64,000 nt of DNA from Thiodubiliella sp900128405. GTDB taxonomy: Bacteria > Pseudomonadota > Gammaproteobacteria > PS1 > Pseudothioglobaceae. The translations under genes and the position numbers were made by a program. The stretch spans positions 310,001-374,000 of the forward strand of contig OY821614.1 of the NCBI GenBank assembly GCA_963682085.1, written 5' to 3'. Of this stretch, positions 35,641 through 44,557 are shown in pieces. Position 1 is the first letter of the stretch. Each line of letters starts with the position of its first letter. The notes beneath the pieces are model-generated. The model was not told the origin of the DNA and made no database searches. It was given only the letters and a program-made list of their open reading frames with translations.

Positions 35641-36750
35641 ATGTTTTTTAATAATCAAACCAATGATCAAAAAAAAGAATATCAAGATTTTTTAAAAATA
35701 GCTGGATGTTTATCCAATATGTTTTCTGATTCGGAAGTTCCATACTTATATTATCGTGTTGCAGAAAAAGTTTTTTGTCGTTCTTTTGCTGCGGAAGATT
35801 TATCAAGAAGCGATGTTTCCGCTGATGCTAAAAAAGATTCTGTAGGTATAGGGTTGAAAACATTTTTAGAAGGTAACGATAAAACTTTTCAAAAAATTGC
35901 GGAATTTAATAGCGACAGACCTCTTTATGCCAACCTTAAATCAAAAAAATTAATTGAAAAAGTGTCGGAATTAAGAAATGCAAGGATTCAATTTACAGAA
36001 AATATTCATGGACTTGAGAATTCAATATATCACTGTATTCTGAGAGATTCTGGAAAATTTAAAATTTTTGAAGAGCCTATGGAAAAAATAGATATTCCAA
36101 ATATTTGCGGCATGAAAAAAAGGAAAAATTCAATTGTATTTAATGACGGAAAAAATGAGTATTCGTTTTTATTATCAAAAAGCACATTAACAAAGAGATT
36201 TATTACAACTTCAATTATCCATGAGTTTAATGTTGATATATTAGAAGACCCATTATTAGAATTAAATAAACTTCTTCAACAAAACAACTTATTATTAGGG
36301 ACAGAGAAGAGGATAAAGCAAACTATCTTTCTGCCATTATATGGAAGAGGTAGGAAAGTATTTGAGAGAAGTGGATTGAACCAATGGAATGCAAAAGGTA
36401 GAGAAAGACACCCTAATGAAGTTTATATTCCAATTCCGTCAGAAATTCATAAAAACTTCCCTAATTTTTTTCCAAACAGAGATACTTCTTTTTACTTAAA
36501 ACTTCCTGATGGAAGAAGAATGAAATCAAAGGTATGTCAGAATAATAGTAAAGCTTTAATGTCATATTCTAATAAAGAACTTGGAAAGTGGATTTTGAGA
36601 GATATCTTAAACTTAAATGAAAGAGAGCTATTGACACGTAAAAAATTAGAAATTATTGGAATTGATTCTATAAGAATTGACAAAATTAACGACTCTGAAT
36701 TTGAAGTTAATTTCTCTAAAATTGATAGTTATGAAAAATTTATATCCTAA
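35641..36750 (+). CDS. probable type II restriction endonuclease
   Basis: The 369-residue protein directly follows the cytosine methyltransferase, the usual place for the cognate nuclease. The C-terminal ~130 residues (VYIPIPSEIHKNFPNFFP, LKLPDGRRMKSKV, SNKELGKWILRDIL) look like the B3-like DNA-recognition domain found in some restriction enzymes such as the NgoFVII group. I do not see the phospholipase-D HxK motif in the N-terminal half, so the catalytic fold is open. The frame is intact, so the system may be active. Confidence 0.75.
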   Translation: MFFNNQTNDQKKEYQDFLKIAGCLSNMFSDSEVPYLYYRVAEKVFCRSFAAEDLSRSDVSADAKKDSVGIGLKTFLEGNDKTFQKIAEFNSDRPLYANLKSKKLIEKVSELRNARIQFTENIHGLENSIYHCILRDSGKFKIFEEPMEKIDIPNICGMKKRKNSIVFNDGKNEYSFLLSKSTLTKRFITTSIIHEFNVDILEDPLLELNKLLQQNNLLLGTEKRIKQTIFLPLYGRGRKVFERSGLNQWNAKGRERHPNEVYIPIPSEIHKNFPNFFPNRDTSFYLKLPDGRRMKSKVCQNNSKALMSYSNKELGKWILRDILNLNERELLTRKKLEIIGIDSIRIDKINDSEFEVNFSKIDSYEKFIS

Positions 36751-36816
36751 CTTTTTAAAATTTATTTAATAAAGGGTAAATTACTTTTTCTTGCTATATT
36801 TTTGCAAGTTATATTC

Positions 36817-36964
36817 CAAACACTCACAGCTAAAGAGAAATAAATCAGACCCAATAAAACAAATATTAATTTTATTATGGTTCAAAATGTTTTTCTGCTT
36901 CTTTTGATTATGTTGTCATTCTTTCATCTGAAAGACAACACCTAAACAAAATCAAAGATGATAT
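36817..36964 (+). repeat. direct repeat flanking the restriction-modification cassette, right copy
   Basis: This copy matches 34284-34431. Here the coding-type frame (YGSKCFSASFDYVVILSSER) runs on without a stop into the next gene at 36984, so the repeat end is fused in frame to the OLD-family nuclease leader. Confidence 0.85.
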
Positions 36965-36983
36965 AATTTTTACAATTATTCCT

Positions 36984-38798
36984 ATGGAAAAACTTATGCA
37001 AATTAAGAGTATATCAATCAAAAATTATAGAAGCATTCAAGATGTTAGTTTTGATATAAAAACAATAGCAAATAAAAATTGTCACATTTTATTGGGTGTT
37101 AACGAAAGTGGAAAAAGCAACATATTAAAAGCCCTTTATTTAAAAAATCCCACACAAGATGAATCAGATTATTATAATGATTGTGAAAGAAATGCCGAAC
37201 TAGAGGGAAAAAAGATTTCCATAAGTTATGAGTTATCTAATTTTGGAATATGGGATAAGGTTTTTACTAGCAACAATATTCCTAAAGATTTATCAAGCGT
37301 AATTAAATTAGAAAAGGTTGAAAGAGGATTGTCTATTGATAAAGACAATGTGAAACAAGATTATTTTCATATTTGGATAAAGGGTAACAAAAAAGAGTTC
37401 TCTAAATATGTTATTTTTAATGGTGAAATCCAATTAAAAAATGATGAAAACTTAGAGAAAAATGAAGATGCTGAGGTTACAAATTTATTAGACAAAGAGT
37501 CTCTTGAAAAATATTTAGAGAGCAACCTGTTTAAAACATTTGAACATAACACGCCAAAAATAATATTTTGGAGGTCGTCAGAAGAAAAGTATCTTATAAA
37601 TAATTCTATCGATTTAAATCAGTTTAAAGATAATCAAGATATATCTATACCATTAAAAAACTGTTTTAATATTGCTGGAATAGACAAAATTTCCCAAAGG
37701 ATTGATTCTATTGATGGAAGTCCTGCTAAAAAATCTCAACTACAAGACAAATTGGCGAACAAGGTTACCGAGCATATAAACAAAGTTTGGAAAGAGCATA
37801 AAATCAACATTAGATTTGAAATTGACAATATGCAATTAACATTTTTAGTTGAAGAAAAAAATGATACAAATCATAAATTTGAAGCCAACAAAAGAAGCGA
37901 TGGGTTTAAACAGTTTGTTTCAATTTTATTAAACTTATCTATAGAAAACGAAACTGGAAAATTGAAAAATAAAGTTATCCTTTTAGATGAGCCTGAAATT
38001 CATTTACACCCATCTGGTCAAAAATATTTAAGAGATGAATTGTTAAAAATTTCTGAAAATAATCTTGTTATTTATGCAACACATTCCATTTATATGGTTG
38101 ATACTAAGCACTTAGACAGACACATGAGCGTAAAGAAAGAAGGCTCTTTAACTCAAGTAACACAAATCGATAAAAACAACCCTTATGGTGAAGAAGTTTT
38201 ATATAACGCATTAGGAACTTCAGTTTTAGAACATATAGAGCCTAATGTTTTAATTGTAGAGGGAAAAACAGATAGAGATATTTTAGAACTTTATTTCAAA
38301 AAACTTAAAACTGATTTAAACCCACCAAAATTATCTGTCATATCTGCCGATGGAGTAAATAGTGTTATTAAATATGTTAAATTTTTTAATAATAGTTTTC
38401 TAAAAGGTTTTGTATTATTGGATTCTGATAAAGATGGTATTGGTGCTAAAAAAGTTATATTAAGAGAAGTTGGATGCACTGCAAAAAATACATTTGAAAT
38501 AAATAGCTTGCTTGATACAAAAATAGAAGCTACATTGGAAGATTTATTTAATAAATCCTATTTAGAGAACGCAGTAAATGAGTCTTTTAATTTCAATATA
38601 TCATTTGATGATAATAAACCTCTAATGGAACAGTTAAAGAAAAAGTTTCAAGAATTAAATAAAAAATTTAAAGATACTGAGAAAAAAGAAATACGACAAT
38701 CCTTCATGAAAAATATTAATAAATTAAGCAAAGATGATTTAAAGAAAGAAAAATTCTACAAAGTAGCACAAGCATTAATTGTAAAACTTAACACTTAA
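36984..38798 (+). CDS. OLD-family ATP-dependent endonuclease (ABC-type ATPase plus Toprim)
   Basis: The 604-residue protein has an SMC/ABC-type ATPase with IKNYRSIQD, Walker A GVNESGKSN (38-46), and Walker B/D-loop VILLDEPEIHLHPSGQ and ATHSIYMVD (about 331-370), followed by a Toprim nuclease domain with VLIVEGKTDRDI (Glu near 425) and VLLDSDKDG (about 476-484). OLD proteins and Gabija GajA share this plan and act in phage defence. No UvrD-like GajB follows, so a stand-alone class is more likely. Starts at 36984 or 36996 are possible. Confidence 0.9.
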   Translation: MEKLMQIKSISIKNYRSIQDVSFDIKTIANKNCHILLGVNESGKSNILKALYLKNPTQDESDYYNDCERNAELEGKKISISYELSNFGIWDKVFTSNNIPKDLSSVIKLEKVERGLSIDKDNVKQDYFHIWIKGNKKEFSKYVIFNGEIQLKNDENLEKNEDAEVTNLLDKESLEKYLESNLFKTFEHNTPKIIFWRSSEEKYLINNSIDLNQFKDNQDISIPLKNCFNIAGIDKISQRIDSIDGSPAKKSQLQDKLANKVTEHINKVWKEHKINIRFEIDNMQLTFLVEEKNDTNHKFEANKRSDGFKQFVSILLNLSIENETGKLKNKVILLDEPEIHLHPSGQKYLRDELLKISENNLVIYATHSIYMVDTKHLDRHMSVKKEGSLTQVTQIDKNNPYGEEVLYNALGTSVLEHIEPNVLIVEGKTDRDILELYFKKLKTDLNPPKLSVISADGVNSVIKYVKFFNNSFLKGFVLLDSDKDGIGAKKVILREVGCTAKNTFEINSLLDTKIEATLEDLFNKSYLENAVNESFNFNISFDDNKPLMEQLKKKFQELNKKFKDTEKKEIRQSFMKNINKLSKDDLKKEKFYKVAQALIVKLNT

Positions 38799-38819
38799 AA
38801 ATCAAACAGCACTAACTTT

Positions 38820-39170
38820 TTAAGTGTTTTTTTTAGAAGGTTTCCTTTCCCCACTTTCCCAAAATTTAACAGTGGTTGGGTCAACTCCAAGTAGTTGAGC
38901 AAATTGCTTCTGATTTAGTCCTTGATGAAGTCTGTGAAGTTTAATTTTCTCTGCAAAAGTAGTAGGTGGTTTTTCAAATGGGCAGTAAGTTAAAAACTCC
39001 ATAATTTTAGGATAGTATTTTGCAGGGATATTTTTAGTGCTATTTTTTTCCCAATTAACTATTGTAAAATTATCAGTTCCTATGACTTTCCCAACATCTT
39101 TTTGAGTTTTATTACTTTCCAACCTTTTCTTTTTAATATGGTCGCCAAGTGTGATTAATTCTTTAGGCAT
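38820..39170 (-). CDS. double helix-turn-helix (XRE-type) regulator
   Basis: The product contains two XRE-type HTH units: TLGDHIKKKRLESNKTQKDV and VNWEKN, then KLHRLHQGLNQKQFAQLLGV and VKFWESGERKPS. I start it at the ATG at 39170 (116 residues); the frame reaches 39215. Its strong start context is unclear. It converges on the OLD gene with 21 nt between the stops. It may regulate the adjacent defence genes, which is inference. Confidence 0.75.
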   Translation of the reverse strand: MPKELITLGDHIKKKRLESNKTQKDVGKVIGTDNFTIVNWEKNSTKNIPAKYYPKIMEFLTYCPFEKPPTTFAEKIKLHRLHQGLNQKQFAQLLGVDPTTVKFWESGERKPSKKNT

Positions 39171-39230
39171 TCCCACAATAGGCTTTGCAACAACAAATAC
39201 GATGGAGGGCAACAAGGCACAGAAACCCTG

Positions 39231-39971
39231 CTATAACTGTGCCATCACCTCATCAGAAATATCAGCGTTGTGATACACTTCCTGTGTATCGTCTAAGTCC
39301 TCTAGGCGGTCGATGAGTTTCATGAATTTTTCTGCATCGCCGAGATTGAGTGCGACACGATTGTCAGGCTCCATAGTCACTTCGGCATGGCTTGACTCAA
39401 GTCCAGCATCGGTAAGTGCGTCTTTTACAGTGAAAAAATCTTCGGGTTCGGTAACTACATCAATTGAGCCATCGTCATTATTGATAATATCTTGTGCACC
39501 TGCTTCCAGTGCTACTTCCATAATTTGATCTTCATCGCCTGAGATAAAACTGATAAAACCCTGTTTTTTAAACAAATAAGCCACCGAACCATCTGTGCCT
39601 AAATTGCCCCCATGTTTAGAAAAAGCATGACGCACATCTGCCACGGTGCGATTGCGATTATCCGTTAGAGTATCCACCATAATAGCCGTACCACCCAAGC
39701 CGTAACCTTCATAACGCACTTCGTCATAATTTTCGCCATCAAGGTCGCCACTGCCTCGTTTAACGGCACTTTCGATGGTATCTCGTTTCATATTTGCTGC
39801 CAAGGCTTTGTCAATTACCATTCTAAGAGAAGGGTTATTTTCAATTACACCACCACCTGCTTTGGCAGCGATAACAATTTCCTTGATTAGTTTAGTAAAA
39901 ATTTTGCCTCGTTTAGCGTCCTGAGCACCTTTTCGATGTTGAATATTGTGCCATTTACTGTGTCCTGCCAT
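39231..39971 (-). CDS. yebC: YebC/PmpR family protein
   Basis: The 246-residue protein is typical: MAGHSKWHNIQHRKGAQDAKRGK start, GSGDLDGENYDEVRYEGYG and the C-terminal domain LIDRLEDLDDTQEVYHNADI. Members were annotated as transcription regulators; recent work links relatives to relief of ribosome stalling. It is encoded 2 nt after nadA on the same strand and forms the right border of the accessory island. Confidence 0.96.
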   Translation of the reverse strand: MAGHSKWHNIQHRKGAQDAKRGKIFTKLIKEIVIAAKAGGGVIENNPSLRMVIDKALAANMKRDTIESAVKRGSGDLDGENYDEVRYEGYGLGGTAIMVDTLTDNRNRTVADVRHAFSKHGGNLGTDGSVAYLFKKQGFISFISGDEDQIMEVALEAGAQDIINNDDGSIDVVTEPEDFFTVKDALTDAGLESSHAEVTMEPDNRVALNLGDAEKFMKLIDRLEDLDDTQEVYHNADISDEVMAQL

Positions 39972-39973
39972 AT

Positions 39974-40918
39974 TTATTTCTCCGTGAAGTCTAACAATTT
40001 TTGTATTGAATGTTGTGCTTGTTGTGCAATATTTTTGTCAATTTTAATTTCATTTTGTGGGTTGTTTAAAGTTTCTAACAATTTTTCTAAGGTATTCATT
40101 GCCATCCACTCGCAATGCGCACAACTTTCACAATCCGCACCTTCACCCATGGTGGGTGCTTCAATCAATTTTTTGTGCGGTGCCACTTCGTGCATTTTGT
40201 GAAAAATACCATTGTCCGTTGCCACAATAAAGGTTTGTTCTTCCCTATTTTTGACCGCATTAATTAATGCGGTGGTTGAGCCAACTACAGTGGCCAATTC
40301 CACCACCGCTTGTGGAGATTCTGGGTGCACCAAAGTGGCAGCTTCAGGATGTTTTTTTTGTAAAGCAATTAAAGCATCCGCCTTAAAACGCTCGTGAACC
40401 ACACAAGCACCTTGCCAAAGCAACATATCCGCTTTTGTTTCATTATTAACATAATTACCCAAATGTTTGTCAGGTGCCCAAAGGATTTTCTCCCCTTGCT
40501 GGTGCAAATGTTTAACCACACTCAACGCACTACCCGAAGTAACCACCCAATCAGCACGAGCTTTAACTTCAGCAGAAGTATTGGCATAAACCACAACTTT
40601 TCTATCAGCATGCTGGTCACAAAACGCTGAAAATTCAGTAATCGGACAATCTTCATCTAACGAACAAGTCGCCTTATCATCAAGCACCAAAACAGTTTTT
40701 TCAGGTGAAAGGATTTTTGCCGTCTCACCCATAAACTTAACCCCCGCAACAACAATAATATCCGCATCACAATTCTGCCCAAATCGTGCCATTTCCAAAC
40801 TATCGGAAACAATTCCCCCTGTCTCTTCTGCCAAAGTTTGCAAATCCCCACTGACATAATAGTGCGCCACTAATACGGCATTTTTTTGTTTTAAAAGTTG
40901 TTTTATTTGTGTAATCAT
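39974..40918 (-). CDS. nadA: quinolinate synthase A
   Basis: NadA condenses iminoaspartate with DHAP to quinolinate in NAD synthesis using a 4Fe-4S cluster. I start it at ATG 40918 (314 residues, MITQIKQLLKQKNAVLVAHYY); the longer frame to 40999 runs into the ATPase remnant. Cluster and family marks are VKFMGETAKILSPEK, SLDEDCP, WQGACVVHERF and the C-terminal GADCESCAHCEWM. The substrate-binding VHPES and SGSALSVVKH are present. Confidence 0.95.
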   Translation of the reverse strand: MITQIKQLLKQKNAVLVAHYYVSGDLQTLAEETGGIVSDSLEMARFGQNCDADIIVVAGVKFMGETAKILSPEKTVLVLDDKATCSLDEDCPITEFSAFCDQHADRKVVVYANTSAEVKARADWVVTSGSALSVVKHLHQQGEKILWAPDKHLGNYVNNETKADMLLWQGACVVHERFKADALIALQKKHPEAATLVHPESPQAVVELATVVGSTTALINAVKNREEQTFIVATDNGIFHKMHEVAPHKKLIEAPTMGEGADCESCAHCEWMAMNTLEKLLETLNNPQNEIKIDKNIAQQAQHSIQKLLDFTEK

Positions 40919-40953
40919 TGAGGTTAACAAGGCAGGTTTATTTTTTCTATAAA

Positions 40954-41343
40954 TTATTTTTTGAAAAATTTGACAGGCTGAGTAAATATCGCTATACAAA
41001 TGATGTGTATTCTGCTTTTTATTGCCTCAACTTCATTATTATTTACTTCATCTATGAAATAGGGTGGATAAAATAATTCTCTTAATTGTTCGTATTCATG
41101 TGTGCTATCTTCAAATAAAGTTCTTCTGATAGAGAAATAAATACGCTCCACTGCTTTTTCAATATCGCTCTCTTTACTTTCCTCTAGTTCATCTTTATAT
41201 TTTCCAATAGCCTTAGTAATGGAAAACATTAATTTGCCAACGGTGCTTTTGCCACTATCATTTTCACCAGCGATAACCGTTAGACCTGATAATTCAATAT
41301 CTGCCTCTTTAATAACGCCAATATTTTTTATTGTTAGTCTCAT
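40954..41343 (-). pseudogene. N-terminal remnant of an AAA/ABC-type ATPase
   Basis: The 129-residue frame begins MRLTIKNIGVIKEADIELSG and has a Walker A GENDSGKST (about 26-34), as in AAA_15-type ATPases that are usually 350 residues or more. Walker B and the signature motif are absent and the last ~20 residues look unrelated, so the gene is truncated. It lies between aspS and nadA. It may be the relic of a defence or repair ATPase lost by deletion. Confidence 0.7.
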
Positions 41344-41381
41344 TGCAGTTTAAGGATAAATAATTTAATTTTAAGTGTTTG

Positions 41382-43130
41382 TTAATCTTTTTCGGGCAAA
41401 CTTACTTTAACGCCCAGTTCTCTTAGCACCTTGTTTGGCACGCTGGTAGGGGCGTTGGTTAGTAAGCAGGCGGCGGTTTGGGTTTTGGGAAAGGCGATGA
41501 CATCACGGATAGAATCGCTGCCAGTCATAATCATAACTAAGCGGTCTAAACCGAATGCCATACCGCCATGAGGGGGGCAGCCGTATTCAAGTGCATTGAG
41601 TAAAAAGCCGAATTTATCTTGTGCTTCTTCATCGGTAATGCCTAATAATTTTAATACGGTTTGTTGCATTTCAACTTGGTGAATACGAATAGAACCACCA
41701 CCGACTTCGGATCCGTTAATGACCAAATCGTAAGCACGAGATAGGGCGGTAGTGGCAGTGGATTTTAGGGTTTTGGCATCAACGCTGGGTGCGGTAAATG
41801 GGTGGTGAATGGCACTTAAAGAACCGTCATCATTGGTATCAAACATAGGGAAATCAATTACCCAAATTGGTGCCCATTTGCAAGTATATAGGTCTAAATC
41901 TTTGGCAATTTTCTCACGCAAGTTGCCTAGGGCTTCGTTGACGATTTTAATTTTATCGGCACCGAAGAAAATAATATCCCCTGTTTTTGCATCAACTTTA
42001 TTGATGATATTTTGGGTTACTTCTGTGCCTAGGAATTTAAGAATAGGGGAGGCGGGACCCTCTTCGTTCATCTTAATATATGCCAAACCTTTGGCACCAT
42101 AAATACTGACATATTTAGTGTAGTTGTCAATTTGTTTGCGTGAAATATTACTACCACCGGTAATTTTCATGGCTGCTACACGGGAATTTGGATTTTTAGC
42201 GGGTTCGGCAAAAACTTTAAATTCAATATTTTCAAGCAATTCATCAATGCCGATAATTTCAAGGGGGATACGCATATCAGGACGGTCAACACCGTATTTG
42301 TCCATTGCATCGGCGTAAGTAATGGCTGGGAATTTATCGCCCAAATCAACATCAATGACTGATTTAAACAGCCCACGAGTCATTTCTTCCATCATTGCCA
42401 TGATTTCGTCTTCGTTCATAAATGAAGTTTCAACATCAAGCTGGGTGAATTCTGGCTGACGGTCGGCACGCAAATCTTCATCCCTAAAGCATTTTACGAT
42501 TTGGTAATAGCGTTCAAAACCCGACATCATCAATAATTGCTTAAATAATTGTGGCGATTGCGGTAGTGCAAAAAACTCACCCGGATAAGTGCGTGAAGGC
42601 ACTAAATAATCGCGTGCACCTTCAGGGGTTGCTTTGGTTAGAAATGGGGTTTCAATGTCTAAAAAATCATACTTTTCCATAAAATCACGCATATAGTGTG
42701 TAACTTTTGAGCGTAAGCGCATGCGTTGTTGCATTACATTGGTGCGTAAATCTAGAAAGCGATATTTGAGGCGCACTTCTTCCGAAGTATCCACGGCATC
42801 GATTTGAAAAGGCACTGGTTTAGAGGCGTTAAGAATTTCAATGGTATCAGCAACGATTTCAATCTCGCCTGTTGCAAGTTTTGGGTTAATAAGATTGTCA
42901 TCTCTGGCAATGACATTACCGCTAATTTTTAACACAAACTCGTTGCGAATGGTTTCAGCCAAAGCAAAATTTTTGTTATCTGGGTTAATGACGACTTGCA
43001 CAATGCCTCGTTTGTCGCGTATATCCAAGAAAATCACACCGCCATGGTCACGGCGACGATTTGTCCAGCCGAAAATTTCGACGGTTTGGTTAATATGTTC
43101 TTTGTTTAGTTCGCCACAATATGTTCTCAT
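41382..43130 (-). CDS. aspS: aspartyl-tRNA synthetase
   Basis: The 582-residue class II synthetase has the OB anticodon-binding domain (VEIFGWTNRRRDHGGVIFLDIRD), motif 2 (FRDEDLRADRQPEFTQLDVE, about 217-236), the bacterial GAD insertion (about 290-415) and motif 3 (GGMAFGLDRLVMI, about 529-541). It charges tRNA-Asp, possibly also tRNA-Asn if gatCAB is present in this genome. It is followed by the ATPase remnant. Confidence 0.97.
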   Translation of the reverse strand: MRTYCGELNKEHINQTVEIFGWTNRRRDHGGVIFLDIRDKRGIVQVVINPDNKNFALAETIRNEFVLKISGNVIARDDNLINPKLATGEIEIVADTIEILNASKPVPFQIDAVDTSEEVRLKYRFLDLRTNVMQQRMRLRSKVTHYMRDFMEKYDFLDIETPFLTKATPEGARDYLVPSRTYPGEFFALPQSPQLFKQLLMMSGFERYYQIVKCFRDEDLRADRQPEFTQLDVETSFMNEDEIMAMMEEMTRGLFKSVIDVDLGDKFPAITYADAMDKYGVDRPDMRIPLEIIGIDELLENIEFKVFAEPAKNPNSRVAAMKITGGSNISRKQIDNYTKYVSIYGAKGLAYIKMNEEGPASPILKFLGTEVTQNIINKVDAKTGDIIFFGADKIKIVNEALGNLREKIAKDLDLYTCKWAPIWVIDFPMFDTNDDGSLSAIHHPFTAPSVDAKTLKSTATTALSRAYDLVINGSEVGGGSIRIHQVEMQQTVLKLLGITDEEAQDKFGFLLNALEYGCPPHGGMAFGLDRLVMIMTGSDSIRDVIAFPKTQTAACLLTNAPTSVPNKVLRELGVKVSLPEKD

Positions 43131-43146
43131 TTTTTAATCCTTTTTT

Positions 43147-43749
43147 TTAATGTTGTTCTGGTGTTACTACACCAGTAGAAATAATCAGTTTAAACGCTTC
43201 ATCGACATGCATATCCAATTCAATAACCTCTTTTTTTGGCAGCATAATAAAAAATCCAGAGGTTGGATTGGGTGTCGTTGGCACATAAATATTAACAATA
43301 TCTTTGCCAATTTTTTGCTCAATTTCACCGTGATAATCCCCTGTTTGAAAGGCGATTGTCCACATACCTTTGCGTGGATATTCAACCAATAATACTTTTT
43401 TAAAACTATTGCTAGAAGGGCTTAATATTGTATCTGACAATTGTTTTAAGGCGTTATAAATTCCACGAAAACCCGGAATTTTATTCAGCAATCCATCCCA
43501 CAGTTGCAGTAATTTATGCCCAATAAAATTGTTTACCAACATACCTGTGATAAGCATAATAATTAAGATTAAAATAATGCCAGAACCGGGGACGATGTTG
43601 CTGAATTCTAGCAATGTTTTTGGTAGATATTGTTCAGGTATTATGCCGTCAACAAATTCTAAAAAGAATTTAATAAGAACTATGCTTAACCCTAATGGAA
43701 TCCAAAAAAGCAAGCCAGCTATAAAATAGTTTCTGAGTTTTTTTAACAC
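43147..43749 (-). CDS. DUF502 family membrane protein
   Basis: A 200-residue protein with two transmembrane segments (FIAGLLFWIPLGLSIVLIKFF and GIILILIIMLITGMLVNNFI) and the DUF502 marks IPGFRGIYNALKQ and VYVPTTPNPTSGFFIMLPKKE. Function is unknown. It lies 16 nt before aspS in the same direction and is commonly paired with aspS, which supports co-transcription. Confidence 0.9.
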   Translation of the reverse strand: MLKKLRNYFIAGLLFWIPLGLSIVLIKFFLEFVDGIIPEQYLPKTLLEFSNIVPGSGIILILIIMLITGMLVNNFIGHKLLQLWDGLLNKIPGFRGIYNALKQLSDTILSPSSNSFKKVLLVEYPRKGMWTIAFQTGDYHGEIEQKIGKDIVNIYVPTTPNPTSGFFIMLPKKEVIELDMHVDEAFKLIISTGVVTPEQH

Positions 43750-43777
43750 TTGCGTAACGATATTTTCAAATAGAAAA

Positions 43778-44557
43778 TCATTTTAAACTTTCTCCCTCTC
43801 TAAGTGTTAGGATTTCACAGCCGTCTTTTGTAACCAGAATTGTGTGCTCCCATTGAGCAGAAAGTGAGCGGTCTTTAGTTGTTACTGTCCAACCATCTAG
43901 TTTGGAAGTGGCAACTTCAAACCCACCGAGATTAATCATTGGCTCAATGGTAAAGGTCATGCCTGCTTCAAGAACGGGGCTAACATCAGATTCTCCATTA
44001 TCATAATGCACCACTTGTGGTTCGGTGTGAAACATACTACCGATGCCATGTCCGCAATAATCACGCACAACCGCACAATTACTTTTAATTGCGTGTGCAC
44101 CAATTGCCTTGCCAATTTCGCCCAAATGAATACCAGGTTTAACCTTTTCAATGCCAATATACAAACACTCTTGTGCAATACGGCAAATGCGTTGTGCCTT
44201 GACGCTGGATTTGCCGATAATGAACATTTTGGAGGTGTCGCCGTGATAGCCGTTTTTAATAACAGTGATGTCAATATTGACAATATCGCCTTTTTTTAGC
44301 GTCTTTTCGCTGGGAATGCCATGGCACACGGTGTTGTTAACACTGGTGCAAATTGATTTTGGAAAGCCATGATAATTGAGTGGTGCAGGGATGGCATCTT
44401 GAACATCGACAATATAATCATGGCAAATTCTGTCTAATTCTTCAGTGCTAACACCTGATTTAACATAAGGTGTAATCATATCCAACACAGCAGCTGCCAA
44501 ACCACCAGCAATGCGCATTTTTTCTATTTCAACAGTGGATTTAATATCAATTGACAT
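43778..44557 (-). CDS. map: type I methionine aminopeptidase
   Basis: Map removes the N-terminal Met from nascent proteins. I choose the ATG at 44557 (259 residues, MSIDIKSTVEIEKMR); the longer frame to 44629 enters htpX. Metal ligands are visible in NIDITVIKNGYHGDTSKMF (two Asp), DYCGHGIGSMFH (His), TFTIEPM (Glu) and QWEHTILV (Glu). It overlaps the end of htpX by 11 nt. Confidence 0.96.
   Translation of the reverse strand: MSIDIKSTVEIEKMRIAGGLAAAVLDMITPYVKSGVSTEELDRICHDYIVDVQDAIPAPLNYHGFPKSICTSVNNTVCHGIPSEKTLKKGDIVNIDITVIKNGYHGDTSKMFIIGKSSVKAQRICRIAQECLYIGIEKVKPGIHLGEIGKAIGAHAIKSNCAVVRDYCGHGIGSMFHTEPQVVHYDNGESDVSPVLEAGMTFTIEPMINLGGFEVATSKLDGWTVTTKDRSLSAQWEHTILVTKDGCEILTLREGESLK

Noticed and set aside
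36984..38798. Gabija system (GajA)
   Set aside because: The domain order fits GajA but no UvrD-like GajB helicase gene is adjacent on either side.
39974..40999. Long form of NadA starting at 40999
   Set aside because: The extra 27 residues overlap the ATPase remnant and do not match the NadA N-terminus, which fits the ATG at 40918.
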